A stretch of 64,000 nucleotides of DNA from Rhynchopus euleeides (Eukaryota > Euglenozoa > Diplonemea > Diplonemida > Diplonemidae), in the NCBI GenBank assembly GCA_963210315.1, contig OY723307.1:1-64000 (forward strand). The letters are read 5' to 3'. A program made the position numbers and the translations under genes. Under the pieces are notes generated by a model. The model saw only the letters and a program-made list of their open reading frames with translations, searched no databases and was not told the DNA's origin. Shown here piece after piece: positions 41,661-51,491 of this stretch. Each line of letters begins with the position of its first letter. The stretch's first letter is position 1.

Positions 41661-42480
41661 GCACTCTTTGGGCTCTGTGCGGATCGTAGTGGGGTCACAC
41701 TGTGGGTCTAGGTGCCAAGCTTCACCCATGAAATGTGGGTCTAGTTCAGGGGCTGGTCATAGGAGACTGTGATGGGAGGCCGAGAGTCAGCCAGCCCACC
41801 CACCCAGCGGGACCCCCTCCTCGGGTGTTCCGAAACCCCGTTCTTTTGAATATTTGGAATCTGTGCGCATCGTAGTGGGGTCACTTTGTAGGTCTAGGTG
41901 ACAAGCTTTGTCCATGAAATGTGGCTCTGGTTCAGGGGCTGGTCATGGGTGAAGGTGACTGGGAGTAACACACCATGCCACCCCACCCAGCCACCCACCC
42001 AGCGGGACCCCCTCCTCAGGTGTTCCAAAACCCCGTTCTTTTGAACGTTTGAAACTTTTGCGGATCGTAGTGGGGTCACACTGTGGGTCTAGGTGCCCAG
42101 CTTCACCCATGAAAAAGCGGTCTGGTTCAGGGGCTGGTTATGGGTGAAGGGTGACTGGGTGACACACACCATGACACCCCACCCCACCCAGCGGGACCCC
42201 CTCCTCGGGTATTCCAAAACCCCTTTCTTTTGAACGTTTGGAATTTGTGCGGATCACAGTGGGGTCACTTTGATGGTGTGTGAGCCAAGTATCACCCATG
42301 AAACACGGGTCTGGTTCAGGGACTGGTCGTGGGAGAAGGTGGCTGGGAGGCAGCCAGTCCACTACACCCCACCTACCCACCCAGCGGGACCCCCCCCTCG
42401 GATTTTCCAAAAACCCGTTCTTTTGAACGTTTGGAATCTGTGCGGATCGCGATGGGGTCATTTTGGCCATGGGGTGCCCA
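41661..42480. repeat. ~190-bp tandem array, 4.3 units
   Basis: The phase marker CTGTGCGGATCG recurs at about 41675, 41861, 42055, 42244 and 42438 (spacing 186-194 bp). Other conserved words: GTGGGTCTAGGTG, GGTTCAGGGGCTGGTCATGG, CCCACCCAGCGGGACCCCCTC, CCCCGTTCTTTTGAACGTTT. The marker with GATGGGGTCACTTT also occurs in both B segments (2487-2511, 45054-45078), so B captured or donated a piece of the array. Confidence 0.9.
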
Positions 42481-42717
42481 TTTACACCTATTACTGGGGA
42501 ACATCAATTGGGTGAAAGTACCACCTCCTGACCCCCCCCCCATCCCGAGTCGGGAGGGGGGTCGGGTAGGGGGGTACCCCCCCCCATACCCCCCCTCGTG
42601 ACCCCCCCCCCCTGGTAGGGTGCCCGACCAGGGGGTGGGGGTCACCCAAAATTTCGAGGAAATCCTGGTGTCACCCTGAAAACCTGGGTCGCCAGCCTGA
42701 CCTCAGCCCGCGGGGAG

Positions 42718-42751
<34 letters not shown>
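42718..42751. repeat. Poly-C run of 34
   Basis: Uninterrupted homopolymer, followed by a 400-bp purine-biased zone (GGGAGGGG-rich, 42795-42935). Run length may be affected by sequencing. Confidence 0.9.
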
Positions 42752-42753
<2 letters not shown>

Positions 42754-43617
42754 AGGAAATCCGTGAACTACCAAAAATCCTTACCCCAGGGCCTGGGGGG
42801 GGGGGCCAAGATCGGAAAACATCAAACGGAACAGAAGGGGGGCGAGGGGGGGATGGGGCGAGGGTGGGGTACTCGGGGAAAAGGGAGGGGGAAAAGAACT
42901 GCGCGGGGAGGGGGAAGGGGGCATGCACAGAAGGGAATAGAAGTAGACTTCGTTCGCATATGGAAACTGGGGAGCCGCGAGAAGCAACGGCCACGCGAGG
43001 GGGTGGGGTGGGAGGAGGAGAGGGAGTGGGGGAATATTCTTTTGGATTCGGGCAGTCTCCTTTTGGCAGCACCCTTTGTGGTATGTACGGTGTTGCTTGC
43101 TGCCAGTCCCCCCCCCCCTCCCGCCCGGCGCCAATAGTCTGCAGCGCTCCGGGGGGGAGGGGAGGGGAGATTCTGAATTCTCAACAAGGTGTGTGTCGCG
43201 TGACGTTCTTCTCTTTGACTTCTTCCTTTGGTGCTGTTCAGAGGGCACCCGGCATACGACCAAGCACAACCAAAGGCTGAAGGGTGTCGCAGACACCGTA
43301 TATCAGCCAGTTTTTGAGCCGAGAAGTATCTGATTCTGAAAGGACCCAGCATGGGGCCCAGTCAAAAAAAAATCACCAACCGGGATAATGATGCACGGTC
43401 ATGTACATTCATAAGTCCAGAGCCTGAACATTGAGGGCACACAGAAGACAGCGGTGCACACACACACACCCCGTTGCTCCAACACCCCCTCACCCATCTT
43501 TTTGTGTGTCTGAGAGATCAGACACACACACACACCCCAGCATACAAAACAGGGGATTAAAACTGCGCCATTTCCTGTTTGCTTCTCACAACACACCTTT
43601 TTTTTTGCTATGAGATC
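42752..43617. other. Gene-free, purine-biased segment
   Basis: No supported gene. The plus strand is strongly G/A biased to about 43030. A CA/AC microsatellite lies at 43456-43472 and 43520-43535. Confidence 0.5.
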
Positions 43618-43872
43618 AGGCCGTTCGCTATCGTCCACAGATCCCGTGTGGGGTGGACGAAGTTTTATTTGGGATTTTGGGATTTTGAGATTTTTTTTAA
43701 CCACAGGGAGGCGCCCCCTCGGGAGGTACACATTGGCTACCTTTCCTTGAGAGGGCAGATCGCTGCACTTCTGGCAAGGCTGTTAGTACCTCCGGAGGCA
43801 TTAATAACCTTGCTTATGAGCGAAACGCCCGTGGATTGGCAGGGGCCGCTGTGCCACACAGTTCGGCTGCCA

Positions 43873-43932
43873 GGGGGGTCTGGGGGGCGGAGCCCCCCAG
43901 CCGCCGGAGGCCACGGTAGTGAACATCTGTTC
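43873..43932 (+). repeat. Hairpin motif C, copy 7
   Basis: Within segment B copy 2; equivalent of copy 1. Confidence 0.9.
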
Positions 43933-44497
43933 ATTGCGGATGTTCATTACGGACAGATTCATGTAACTTGAAAGGACTTGGGCACCAGACATACGCCACA
44001 GGGGGGTCTGGGCGGAGCAATACATCGTACTTTGGGGAAGGTCGTTGTGGTCTCCTTCTGACACTTCCTTCCTCGTGCATTCCCCATCCCCTGAGCCTCG
44101 TGATCCCGTGGGCTCTTTCACCACCCACCCCCCCTTCGGTGGGTGGGGGCCGAGCCCAGATTTTTTTTATCCCAACTTCGTCCCCTTGGGCGAAGTTGTT
44201 GGGCGAAGTTGGGACGAAGTAAATCTGAAGATTTATTTTTTTAGCGAAGTTGGGCCCAACTCAGGGTATAAGATAGACTTTTTTTCTGGCGCCGTTTTCC
44301 GGTTTTTCTGGTTTTGAAAATTTTTCGCGCGCGCCTTCGGCGCGCGCGACCCGCGCAAACCCTCCCAGAGTCTGAGAAGGCCCGGTGCCTGCGCGCGTCC
44401 TGTCGTACTGAGGCTGCTTGGTGGGGCAGGCGCAGCAGCTGCTTTGAAAGTTTGGACTCTCGACCAAAAAACCGGTCTGGTGCAATGCTTTTACACA

Positions 44498-44557
44498 GGG
44501 AGGTCTGGGGGGCGGAGCCCCCCAGCCGCCGGAGGCCACGGTAGTGAACATCTGTTC
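44498..44557 (+). repeat. Hairpin motif C, copy 8
   Basis: Within segment B copy 2; equivalent of copy 2, with one G-to-A change in the leading G run. Confidence 0.9.
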
Positions 44558-45809
44558 ACTACAGTCTGGATTCGCTTGTAAGTAGGAAGGCTTCGCTGTA
44601 TCGCAGCCCGGCCAGCAGGAGATCACTGGTCCTTGAGGGTTCAACCTTCAGGGTGGAGGAGGACGGGGGAGCGACCACTCGTGACAGGTGTGCGTTGTGG
44701 GTGGAGTGGGTGCACGACAGAATGGCCAAAGGGTCCACGAGATCTCTGCACACATTCCGTTATCGAGGAGATGGGCACCTAGCTGTGACGACAGGCAACA
44801 AACAAATCTCATCTGTTAGTTGCCCCCAATAGGCTTGGCGACCTTCAAGACTGCTTGAAAGTCGTTCGTGTTCTCGTCTCAGCCCTCCAGACTGCAGTCT
44901 TAGACTCCCTCTTAGACATGGTGGCTGGAGTCCACCATGTGTGCACCTTCAAAACAGAAGAGACCTGCATGACGAGGTCACCACCCACCGGGCCATCCGC
45001 TAGGTCCATTTTTCTTCTCCGCTTCTCTGCCTTCTTTGGACTATTTGAGCTCTGTGCGGATCACGATGGGGTCACTTTCTATTTTTTGAACGATTTGAAC
45101 GATTTTTGGCCGTGCTCGTAGCATTCCCCGTTGAGGGGGTCGCTATTTCGTGTTCTCCTGGCCGCACGGAGGCATTGCCTTACGTCGCCTCTTCCTCTTT
45201 TCCTTTGGTGGTGTGTTGGTCTGGCACAGAGGGCGGGACCGTGCTGATATGCACAGTGACGACTCTCCCTTTTGTTTTGTGCCCGCCTCCACCGAGATTC
45301 GGCTGATGCCTCTCAGACTGGGGGCGGGCGGTCGCCGACCCTTTTCTGTACGAGGTTTTCCACAGGCTGCACACCTGCCCCGCGGCTGTGTGGCAGTCTT
45401 CGCGGAGTGCAATGCGAAGGTCTGGCCTGACGTGGTGTGACTATTTAGACTCCAGGTGTCTCCACCCTTCCTGGTCTGGGGAGCCTCGGTACCCAAGCAG
45501 TTTTCGGTCATGCCCTGGACCACGGCCGTGCTAGACTCCTGGTGCAGGCACCCGTCATGGTCCGGGGACGGCCCCCCCAGGCAGTTTAACGTCTTACCCA
45601 GGACCTGGTGACAAGGGTGAGGAGGCATTTTTTATGGCGTTTTTTCTGACTGTTTTACTGTCCCAAAGTCACAAGAAAAACCGCCAAAAATGAGACCGAC
45701 CTTTTTTTTTTTTCCAGAAAACCGGGAACCGGGAAACCCTGGTTTTGAAAACCGGAAAACCAGACCTATCTTATCCCCTGGCCCAACTTCGCCCCGAGCG
45801 AACGGCCTG

Positions 45810-47257
45810 TATGAGATGCGCTCCCGTTGTTTGGGAGGGTGGGGAGGGGGTGGGTGCGGAGTAGTAGCCTCGTCAAACAGAGAAGCATAGAAACTAGTAG
45901 GGCACACGGAGGGCCCAACCTCTCTCCCTGCACTCTGAATGACCGAGGGAGGGGCTGGGGATGGAATAGATCAAGGAGGGGTTGGGGATGCGGTATTGGT
46001 GGTGGATACACAGCGGGGCCACAATTTTGGTTGCATCGAACGAACGATCCTCCCGTGGACCAGCTGTGGTGGCGGCGGTGGGGGAGGGGGAGAGGAGGAG
46101 GAAGACAGGGAGCAAAAAAAGACAGAGTGTTCTTTTTTGTGGCGGCGGTGGCGTGTGGGGTAGACGGGAACGACCACCAGCCTGACGTGCGAGGGGGCGA
46201 TGAGGCAGTGACGTTTGCACACTTTTTTTTTTGAATTTTTTTTTGGTGTCGACAATCACGTACACCATGAGAGCTGGGCTGCACAGGTACGATTTGTTCC
46301 ATTGACGCCCCTTCTCCTGCACCAAGGTGTAAGATTGGGGGCAGTCAATGTCTTTTTTTTTTGCCGTGTTTTGTTTTGTTTTGTTTTGCCTTGTCTTGTT
46401 TTTCCGTTGGTGTGACACTCTGTGGTTTTTTTTTGGTTGTCTTGTCACAAAATAAATAGAAACAGGAATCGCAGCAGCACGACAACGGCACCGGGCCATC
46501 CACCCAACCGCCACCACCCCCTGCACACTTCGCCTGGCTGTCGGGCCGGAAGCATGCAAGTGTGGTGGAAGTTATGGCGATCACGTTTTCTTGAATGCGG
46601 AGGCCTGCCTGCAGGTCATTCATGCAGTGTGCGTGTGTGCGCACGACGCTGTCATCAAGTCGGGGGTTGTAAACCCAAAAGGGTCCTTCGGTTGAAGTTC
46701 GACTGCCACAAACCCCGACGATATCGTCGCATGTGTGTGGGGAGAGATCGGTCCCAAAAGCAAAAGAGACGGAATCGGAGGAGGGAGGGGAGGGGGTGGA
46801 GAGGTGTCTAAAGTTCGGAATTTTCGGAATCACACACACACCCCACCACCACCACCACCACCACGCCATCCCCCCACCCCCTCCCATTCCTCCTTCGCCA
46901 GAGCATCGCGAGAAAAAGAGTCTGGGAGAAAAATACCGGTCACTTTAAACGCATACCGATTTGGTGGGTTGACGCTCCTGTTTTGGGGGGGGATCAGGGG
47001 GGAAAACACTAGGGGACAATTTTTCTCGCGCGCGCTTCGCGCGCGCTCGTGTTGTTGCCAAATTTTCCGATCGGTGGACCACTAGGTGGGCACGGTGTGA
47101 GGCGCTGGGTTCCTTCCGTGGTTCCTCTCCCGCTCGCGCCGTCGGGTGCCGGAGGAAACCAAAAAATGGCTTTCGGGACCATGATTTCGACGCTGCCCCC
47201 TGATATGTCACGGCCGTCAAAGCGCAAGGACTTGGTTACTAGACGGGCACGCGAGAT
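45810..47257. other. Gene-free segment
   Basis: No supported gene. It contains CCA-type microsatellite (46843-46864), TTTTG repeats (46368-46400) and, at about 47072-47110, a diverged match to the 3' end of family A in reverse orientation (GGTGGACCACTAGGTGGGCA). A GCGCGCGCTTCGCGCGCGC hairpin at 47029-47047 recalls that of segment B. Confidence 0.5.
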
Positions 47258-47317
47258 GGGGGGTCTGGGGGGCAGAGCCCCCCAGCCGCCGGAGGCCACG
47301 GTAGTGAGCATCTGTTC
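47258..47317 (+). repeat. Hairpin motif C, copy 9
   Basis: Copy outside B or the palindrome; carries GGGGGGCAGAGCCCCCC and TAGTGAGCATCTGTTCA, a distinct subtype. Confidence 0.88.
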
Positions 47318-47432
47318 ATTGTGGGCGTACAGATTCTGTGTGAGTTGGCTGCGTCCTCCTGAGGCTACTGGAGTGGTTGGATTCCCTGACCCGGTGGGAA
47401 TCGAATGACTTGAGTACGAGACATACGCCACA

Positions 47433-47491
47433 GGGGGGTCTGGGGGGCGGAGCCCCCAGCCGCCGGAGGCCACGGTAGTGAGCATCTGTTC
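47433..47491 (+). repeat. Hairpin motif C, copy 10
   Basis: Same TGAGCATCTGTTC subtype as copy 9; preceded by AGACATACGCCACAG, which also precedes the partial copy in segment B at about 1417-1431. Confidence 0.88.
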
Positions 47492-47511
47492 CTGCAAAAC
47501 CATACTCTCTT

Positions 47512-47782
47512 CGACGTCGACCCAGTGAAAGTGGGATGACGCTTGGTCGACGCTTGGTGAGCGTCGACCCAGTGTAACCGGGCCAACGCTAGGTTAGCGT
47601 CGACCCAGTGTAATAAATGGGTTGACGCTTGGTCCAGGCTTGAATGGCAACCCAGTTCCACGAGGTCGACGCTCCAAGCCTCGACCAAGCGTCCACCCAG
47701 TCCACTGGGTCGACGCTGGGTCGACGCTTTTTTATGGGGGGGGAAACCCAAAATCACTGGGTCGACGGTCGACGCTTAGCGA
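47512..47782. repeat. GTCGAC-centred interspersed palindromes
   Basis: The words GCGTCGACCCAGTG and CACTGGGTCGACGC and variants (GACGCTTGGTC, GACCAAGCGTC) recur about ten times in both orientations over 270 bp. It can fold into multiple alternative hairpins. No gene. Confidence 0.85.
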
Positions 47783-48253
47783 CATGCCTGTGATCAAGAC
47801 TTGGTTCCAGGGGGGGGGGGGGGGGGGAATGAAGGATGGAGGGACGGGGAGTGGGGTGGGGTGGGGGTCAACAAAAAAGAAAAAAATGTCGCGAGAAAAA
47901 AACAGGGATGCATAGTGGTGTGTTGGGGAGTATCGTTGTTCCGATTCACAAAAGAGTATCGGTTCATTCGGGAAGGAGGGGAGGTGTGACGTGCATGCCG
48001 CCTTGCAGACAGGGTGGGGTGGGGCGGCGGCATTAGTATGCCGCCATAAGGGGGTGTGTCCAGATGAGCTATAGAATGCATCGCACAGCAACGCATCGAT
48101 CTCTTCCGGAACACCCACTCTGCCCTCTGCCCCCATCCGTCTGCACGGAAGCATATCATGTGGCACTGTTAGATGCCTGTTGGTGTGGGTTGAGTGTCGC
48201 AAGGGCCTTGTTGCGTAAAGGCTGGGCAGTGTGGCAAAAAGGCACCTTTCTCT
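47783..48253. other. Downstream flank of the tyrosinase gene, no gene seen
   Basis: A G run at 47811-47827 and a purine-rich tract. It presumably contains the tyrosinase 3' UTR. Confidence 0.5.
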
Positions 48254-51097
48254 CTACGGTGACTGCTTCGTCACGACAGCAGTGGTGAAGGTGCACTGCT
48301 GCCACAGGGCGGCGTCGTCGCAGAAGCCGACGTTCTTCTCGCACCACTCGCGTGTCGTCGTCTCCTGGCTCTTCTTGACGTGGCACTCGACCTCCGCCAA
48401 GGCGTGCGTCAGCTGCTGGGGCGTCATCTCGTCCAGCTTCCCAGATGCCTCCAGGGCCTTCAGCTTCGCCTGGGTCTGGGGGTTCTCGAACACTGGGGTG
48501 AGTGTGCAGTAGGAGCCGTCCTTCTCAGTGGACTCGACTTCGTCAGCCGACATGACAGCGGCGCTGCGGCTGCCAGAGCCGTAGCGGCAGGTGGAGGTGC
48601 ACTGGTCGCCGTTCTTGTTGTTCCCGTCGTCGCACTGCTCGTTGCTGTCGCGCGTCCCGTCACCGCAGCACGTCTTCTTCTGGGAGCTCGCGGGGACGAA
48701 CCAGTTCCAGTCGCCCTTGGCGCAGCTGCGCAGCTGCATCGCCAGGTTGTCCGTCCCGTAGGTGTACCCGTTGCCACCGGGAATGTCCTTCAGGTTCCAC
48801 ATGTCACGCACGGTGACAGGCGTGCTGAAGACGTTCAGCTTGTGCCCCTGGCTGTTGTAGGAGAAGGGCATGGTGGAGGTGGCCCTCACCTGCGAGTCAG
48901 ACACGTAGCGCTTGCTGTTGCCACGCACGTCCGTCTCGTAGTGCTTGTCCTGGAGGCTGTACTTCGACACCTCGTCGTAGCCGTAGTAGTCCTGCCACAG
49001 GGCCCACAGGCGGTCAATGTTTGAGTGGAGCAGGAAGAACAGGGGGTCGTACGGCGACTGCATCGTCGACATGGTGCCGCCAATGAAGTTGTGCACCGTC
49101 GAGTGCGGCGGGCCCTCAAGCTTGACGGAGAAGGACTCGTAGTCGGAGTTCTCGGTAATCATGTCGTCCAGCTGGGACTCGCCAACGAACTCGTACTTCG
49201 TGCTGCGGTAACGGGAGATGCAGCTGCCATCCTTCTTGCGCCAGTTCTTTGCAATCCCGGAGTTGATGCACTTGTGCGTGTACTGGTTGTGAGACGTGAA
49301 GTCACCGAACGTGTTCTCCTTCAGCGGTGAAGCGCAGGACTCGTCCGCCGTGTCGCGCTCCGCGTCCCAGTAGGGGATGGTGATGCACTCGTAACCCGAC
49401 TGCGCGCGGAGAAGGTTCTCGTACTGGACAAGATACCAACGGTGCCAAGGCAGGAAGGCAGACGTGCTGTGTGCGTACTTGGCCTGCTGCTCGTGTGTCT
49501 CCACAAGTTGGTGGTATGCGGCAGCATTGTTGCGCATCAGGCTGGCAACAGCATCAGCATAGTGCTGGCGCTCCTCGCAGGTCAGAGTCGAGTAGGCCCT
49601 GCGCACACGCGCACCACACCCGCCCGTGGCAGGGGCAGGAGTCGGTGCGGAAGTGGCAGGCTCCCCAGTCTGGTAGCACACACGCAGCTTTGCAGGCCTG
49701 TTCGAGTCCTTGGAGTACGCGTACCTGTTGTAGTGGTGCCCCTGGCCAGGCCTGATCAGCACAGACACGTCGTTACCCTTCTTCCAGCCGTTGCGGTCAA
49801 CAACTGCCTGCAGCGACGTCGACAGGTCAGGGGACGAGTACACGGAGTACTTGTACCACTTGCTGTCAATGTTCCACGTCACAGAAGACGTCAGCGAGCG
49901 CGAGGCGAGGTACTGGTGGTAGAACGACTTCGAGTTGTCGGTGTTGTCGAAGCTCATCAGCAGCTGAGCCCTGCTGGTGGTGTACGTGTTCTTCTTTGAC
50001 GTCAGCTTCAGCGTGGCAGACGTGATCTTTGCCGCATTCGGGATGGGCACATCCTGGAAACGGATGCCGACGATCTGCTCCTGGCCAGAGCTGGTCTCTG
50101 CCAGGTCCAGGGTGCTCGACTCGTAGTTGATCTGCCAGTGGCACTCCTCAGCATCGTCGTAGCACTCCTTGACGCACAGCTCCACGCACTGCTCCTCGAC
50201 AGTCGGCGCGGGGGTGGGCACGGGCGTAGGCACCGGGGTGGGCACCGGGGTGGGCACCGGGGTGGGCACGGGAGTGGGCACAGGTGTCGGCACCGGCGTC
50301 GGCACCGGGGTGGGAGGCGCGCGGGTCCTCGGCGCCGAAGTTTCGGGGGCAGGCGTCGGCACCGCCGTCGGTGCAGCTGTGGGCACGGCCGTGAGGGGTG
50401 CCGGGGTGTCGGGTGCGTTGGAAGGCAGCTCATCGCCAGCACACTTCAGGCACTTCTGCTTGCGGGTGTGCGTCTCGAAACGGCGCGGGCACCACCAGTC
50501 CTGGCACTCGCTGTCCTTCCAGTTGCAGTGCAGGCCCAGGGAGCAGTCGCCCCTCGAGAAGCCGTTGCACAGGTACCCCACAGGGGCTGCCGCCACGAAG
50601 ATGAAACGCGCATCGGCAGTGATGGTGTACGACAGCGACGACCCGCGTGCCAGCTGCTTACGGAAGATGGACATCTCGTGACGCTCCAGCCCGTCAACAG
50701 TGAAGCGGGGAGCGCAGGCACCCGACGCCCAGTTGTCAGCCAGCAGGGCCGGGGGCAGGCCACCGTGGTGCACACAGGGGGGGCAGTAGTACGCACCGAT
50801 GTACAGGTCGCACACGCTGCCGGCAGGTGCCTTCGGGTCGTCAGGGCAGGTCAGCGTGATCTCAGTGCCGACCGCCGGGGCCTGCTGCAGGGTCCACACC
50901 TGGATGCCCTGCTGCTTCAGCCACGCAGGGATGTCCACGTACGTCGAGAAGTCCAGGTCGCCCCAAGCCTGCATGCCCTCAGAGAACGGGGACAGCTGGG
51001 GAGGGGACGCTGGCGCCGGGTTCATCGTCAGCGTCGGGAAGATGTCGGCGCACACGGCACCGACCACCATGCTCGCCAGAGCCATACGGAAAAGCAT
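48254..51097 (-). CDS. Secreted multidomain tyrosinase-like copper protein
   Basis: 947 residues from MLFRMALASMVVGAVCADIF, a typical signal peptide. I reject the earlier ATG because a C-rich tract ending CTCTCCGAG lies 12 bases before this start, like a splice acceptor. Domains in order: a Cys-rich N-terminal domain (~85-220), a Thr/Pro linker with about nine PVPT units (~240-299), a beta-sandwich resembling DNRLRE/CBM-type modules (~335-475), and the tyrosinase core (~490-715). CuA ligands are H535, H543 and H552 (FLPWHRWYLVQYE); CuB ligands are H665, H669 (GPPHSTVHNF) and H691 (DPLFFLLHSNIDRLW). A Cys-rich repeat of the CGDG...QCDDGN...GDQC type (~810-838) follows. It probably oxidises phenols outside the cell or in a vesicle; monophenolase versus catechol oxidase activity cannot be told. 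All copper ligands are present. Confidence 0.92.
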   Translation of the reverse strand: MLFRMALASMVVGAVCADIFPTLTMNPAPASPPQLSPFSEGMQAWGDLDFSTYVDIPAWLKQQGIQVWTLQQAPAVGTEITLTCPDDPKAPAGSVCDLYIGAYYCPPCVHHGGLPPALLADNWASGACAPRFTVDGLERHEMSIFRKQLARGSSLSYTITADARFIFVAAAPVGYLCNGFSRGDCSLGLHCNWKDSECQDWWCPRRFETHTRKQKCLKCAGDELPSNAPDTPAPLTAVPTAAPTAVPTPAPETSAPRTRAPPTPVPTPVPTPVPTPVPTPVPTPVPTPVPTPVPTPAPTVEEQCVELCVKECYDDAEECHWQINYESSTLDLAETSSGQEQIVGIRFQDVPIPNAAKITSATLKLTSKKNTYTTSRAQLLMSFDNTDNSKSFYHQYLASRSLTSSVTWNIDSKWYKYSVYSSPDLSTSLQAVVDRNGWKKGNDVSVLIRPGQGHHYNRYAYSKDSNRPAKLRVCYQTGEPATSAPTPAPATGGCGARVRRAYSTLTCEERQHYADAVASLMRNNAAAYHQLVETHEQQAKYAHSTSAFLPWHRWYLVQYENLLRAQSGYECITIPYWDAERDTADESCASPLKENTFGDFTSHNQYTHKCINSGIAKNWRKKDGSCISRYRSTKYEFVGESQLDDMITENSDYESFSVKLEGPPHSTVHNFIGGTMSTMQSPYDPLFFLLHSNIDRLWALWQDYYGYDEVSKYSLQDKHYETDVRGNSKRYVSDSQVRATSTMPFSYNSQGHKLNVFSTPVTVRDMWNLKDIPGGNGYTYGTDNLAMQLRSCAKGDWNWFVPASSQKKTCCGDGTRDSNEQCDDGNNKNGDQCTSTCRYGSGSRSAAVMSADEVESTEKDGSYCTLTPVFENPQTQAKLKALEASGKLDEMTPQQLTHALAEVECHVKKSQETTTREWCEKNVGFCDDAALWQQCTFTTAVVTKQSP

Positions 51098-51491
51098 ATT
51101 TGTTTTGCCTCGGAGAGGGGGGGGTGGTGGCGCGGTCAGAAGATCCACCAACACGAGAGGTGTAGCAACCTCTGTCCGAAAAGCAACGCCTGTGTGTGCG
51201 TGAGTGTGGTGTGGTGGTCAAGCAAGCATGAGTGGATAATTGTGAGTTGGTATTCGTCGATGCTTGTGGTTTTCAATCGTGTTGTCAGCAGATGTTTTCA
51301 GACACTGCCACTGCAACAAACCTCGCTCGAAAAAGGCAACCCGTGTGGGGTGGCGGGTACACCTAGCTGGCTCAATCCTGTTGTGTTCGGCAGGGTGCCC
51401 GAAGCACTACTTGCTGCACTACTATAGCCTGACTCGGCGACTACTGATCGTTTGATTGGAATGGAATGCATCTGGAAAGAGGCACGGTCGG
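51098..51491. other. Intergenic spacer between tyrosinase and kinesin genes
   Basis: About 390 bp with no gene. It holds the pyrimidine tract before the tyrosinase start (minus strand) and short T/G-rich stretches. Confidence 0.6.

Larger units (their letters stand above)
43618..45808. mobile_element. Segment B copy 2 with 13-bp terminal inverted repeats and a 545-bp insertion
   Basis: Segment B runs from about 43667 to 45781 and matches 1100-2668, with about 545 extra bases at 45084-45628 between the shared CACTTTCTATTTTTT and TTTTTATGGCGTTTTTTCTG. Just outside B are CAGGCCGTTCGCT (43617-43629) and its reverse complement (45797-45809), with further loose CGAAGTT similarity inside them. The inverted flanks suggest this copy is a complete inverted-repeat element; copy 1 lacks them. 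No transposase is visible. Confidence 0.65.
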
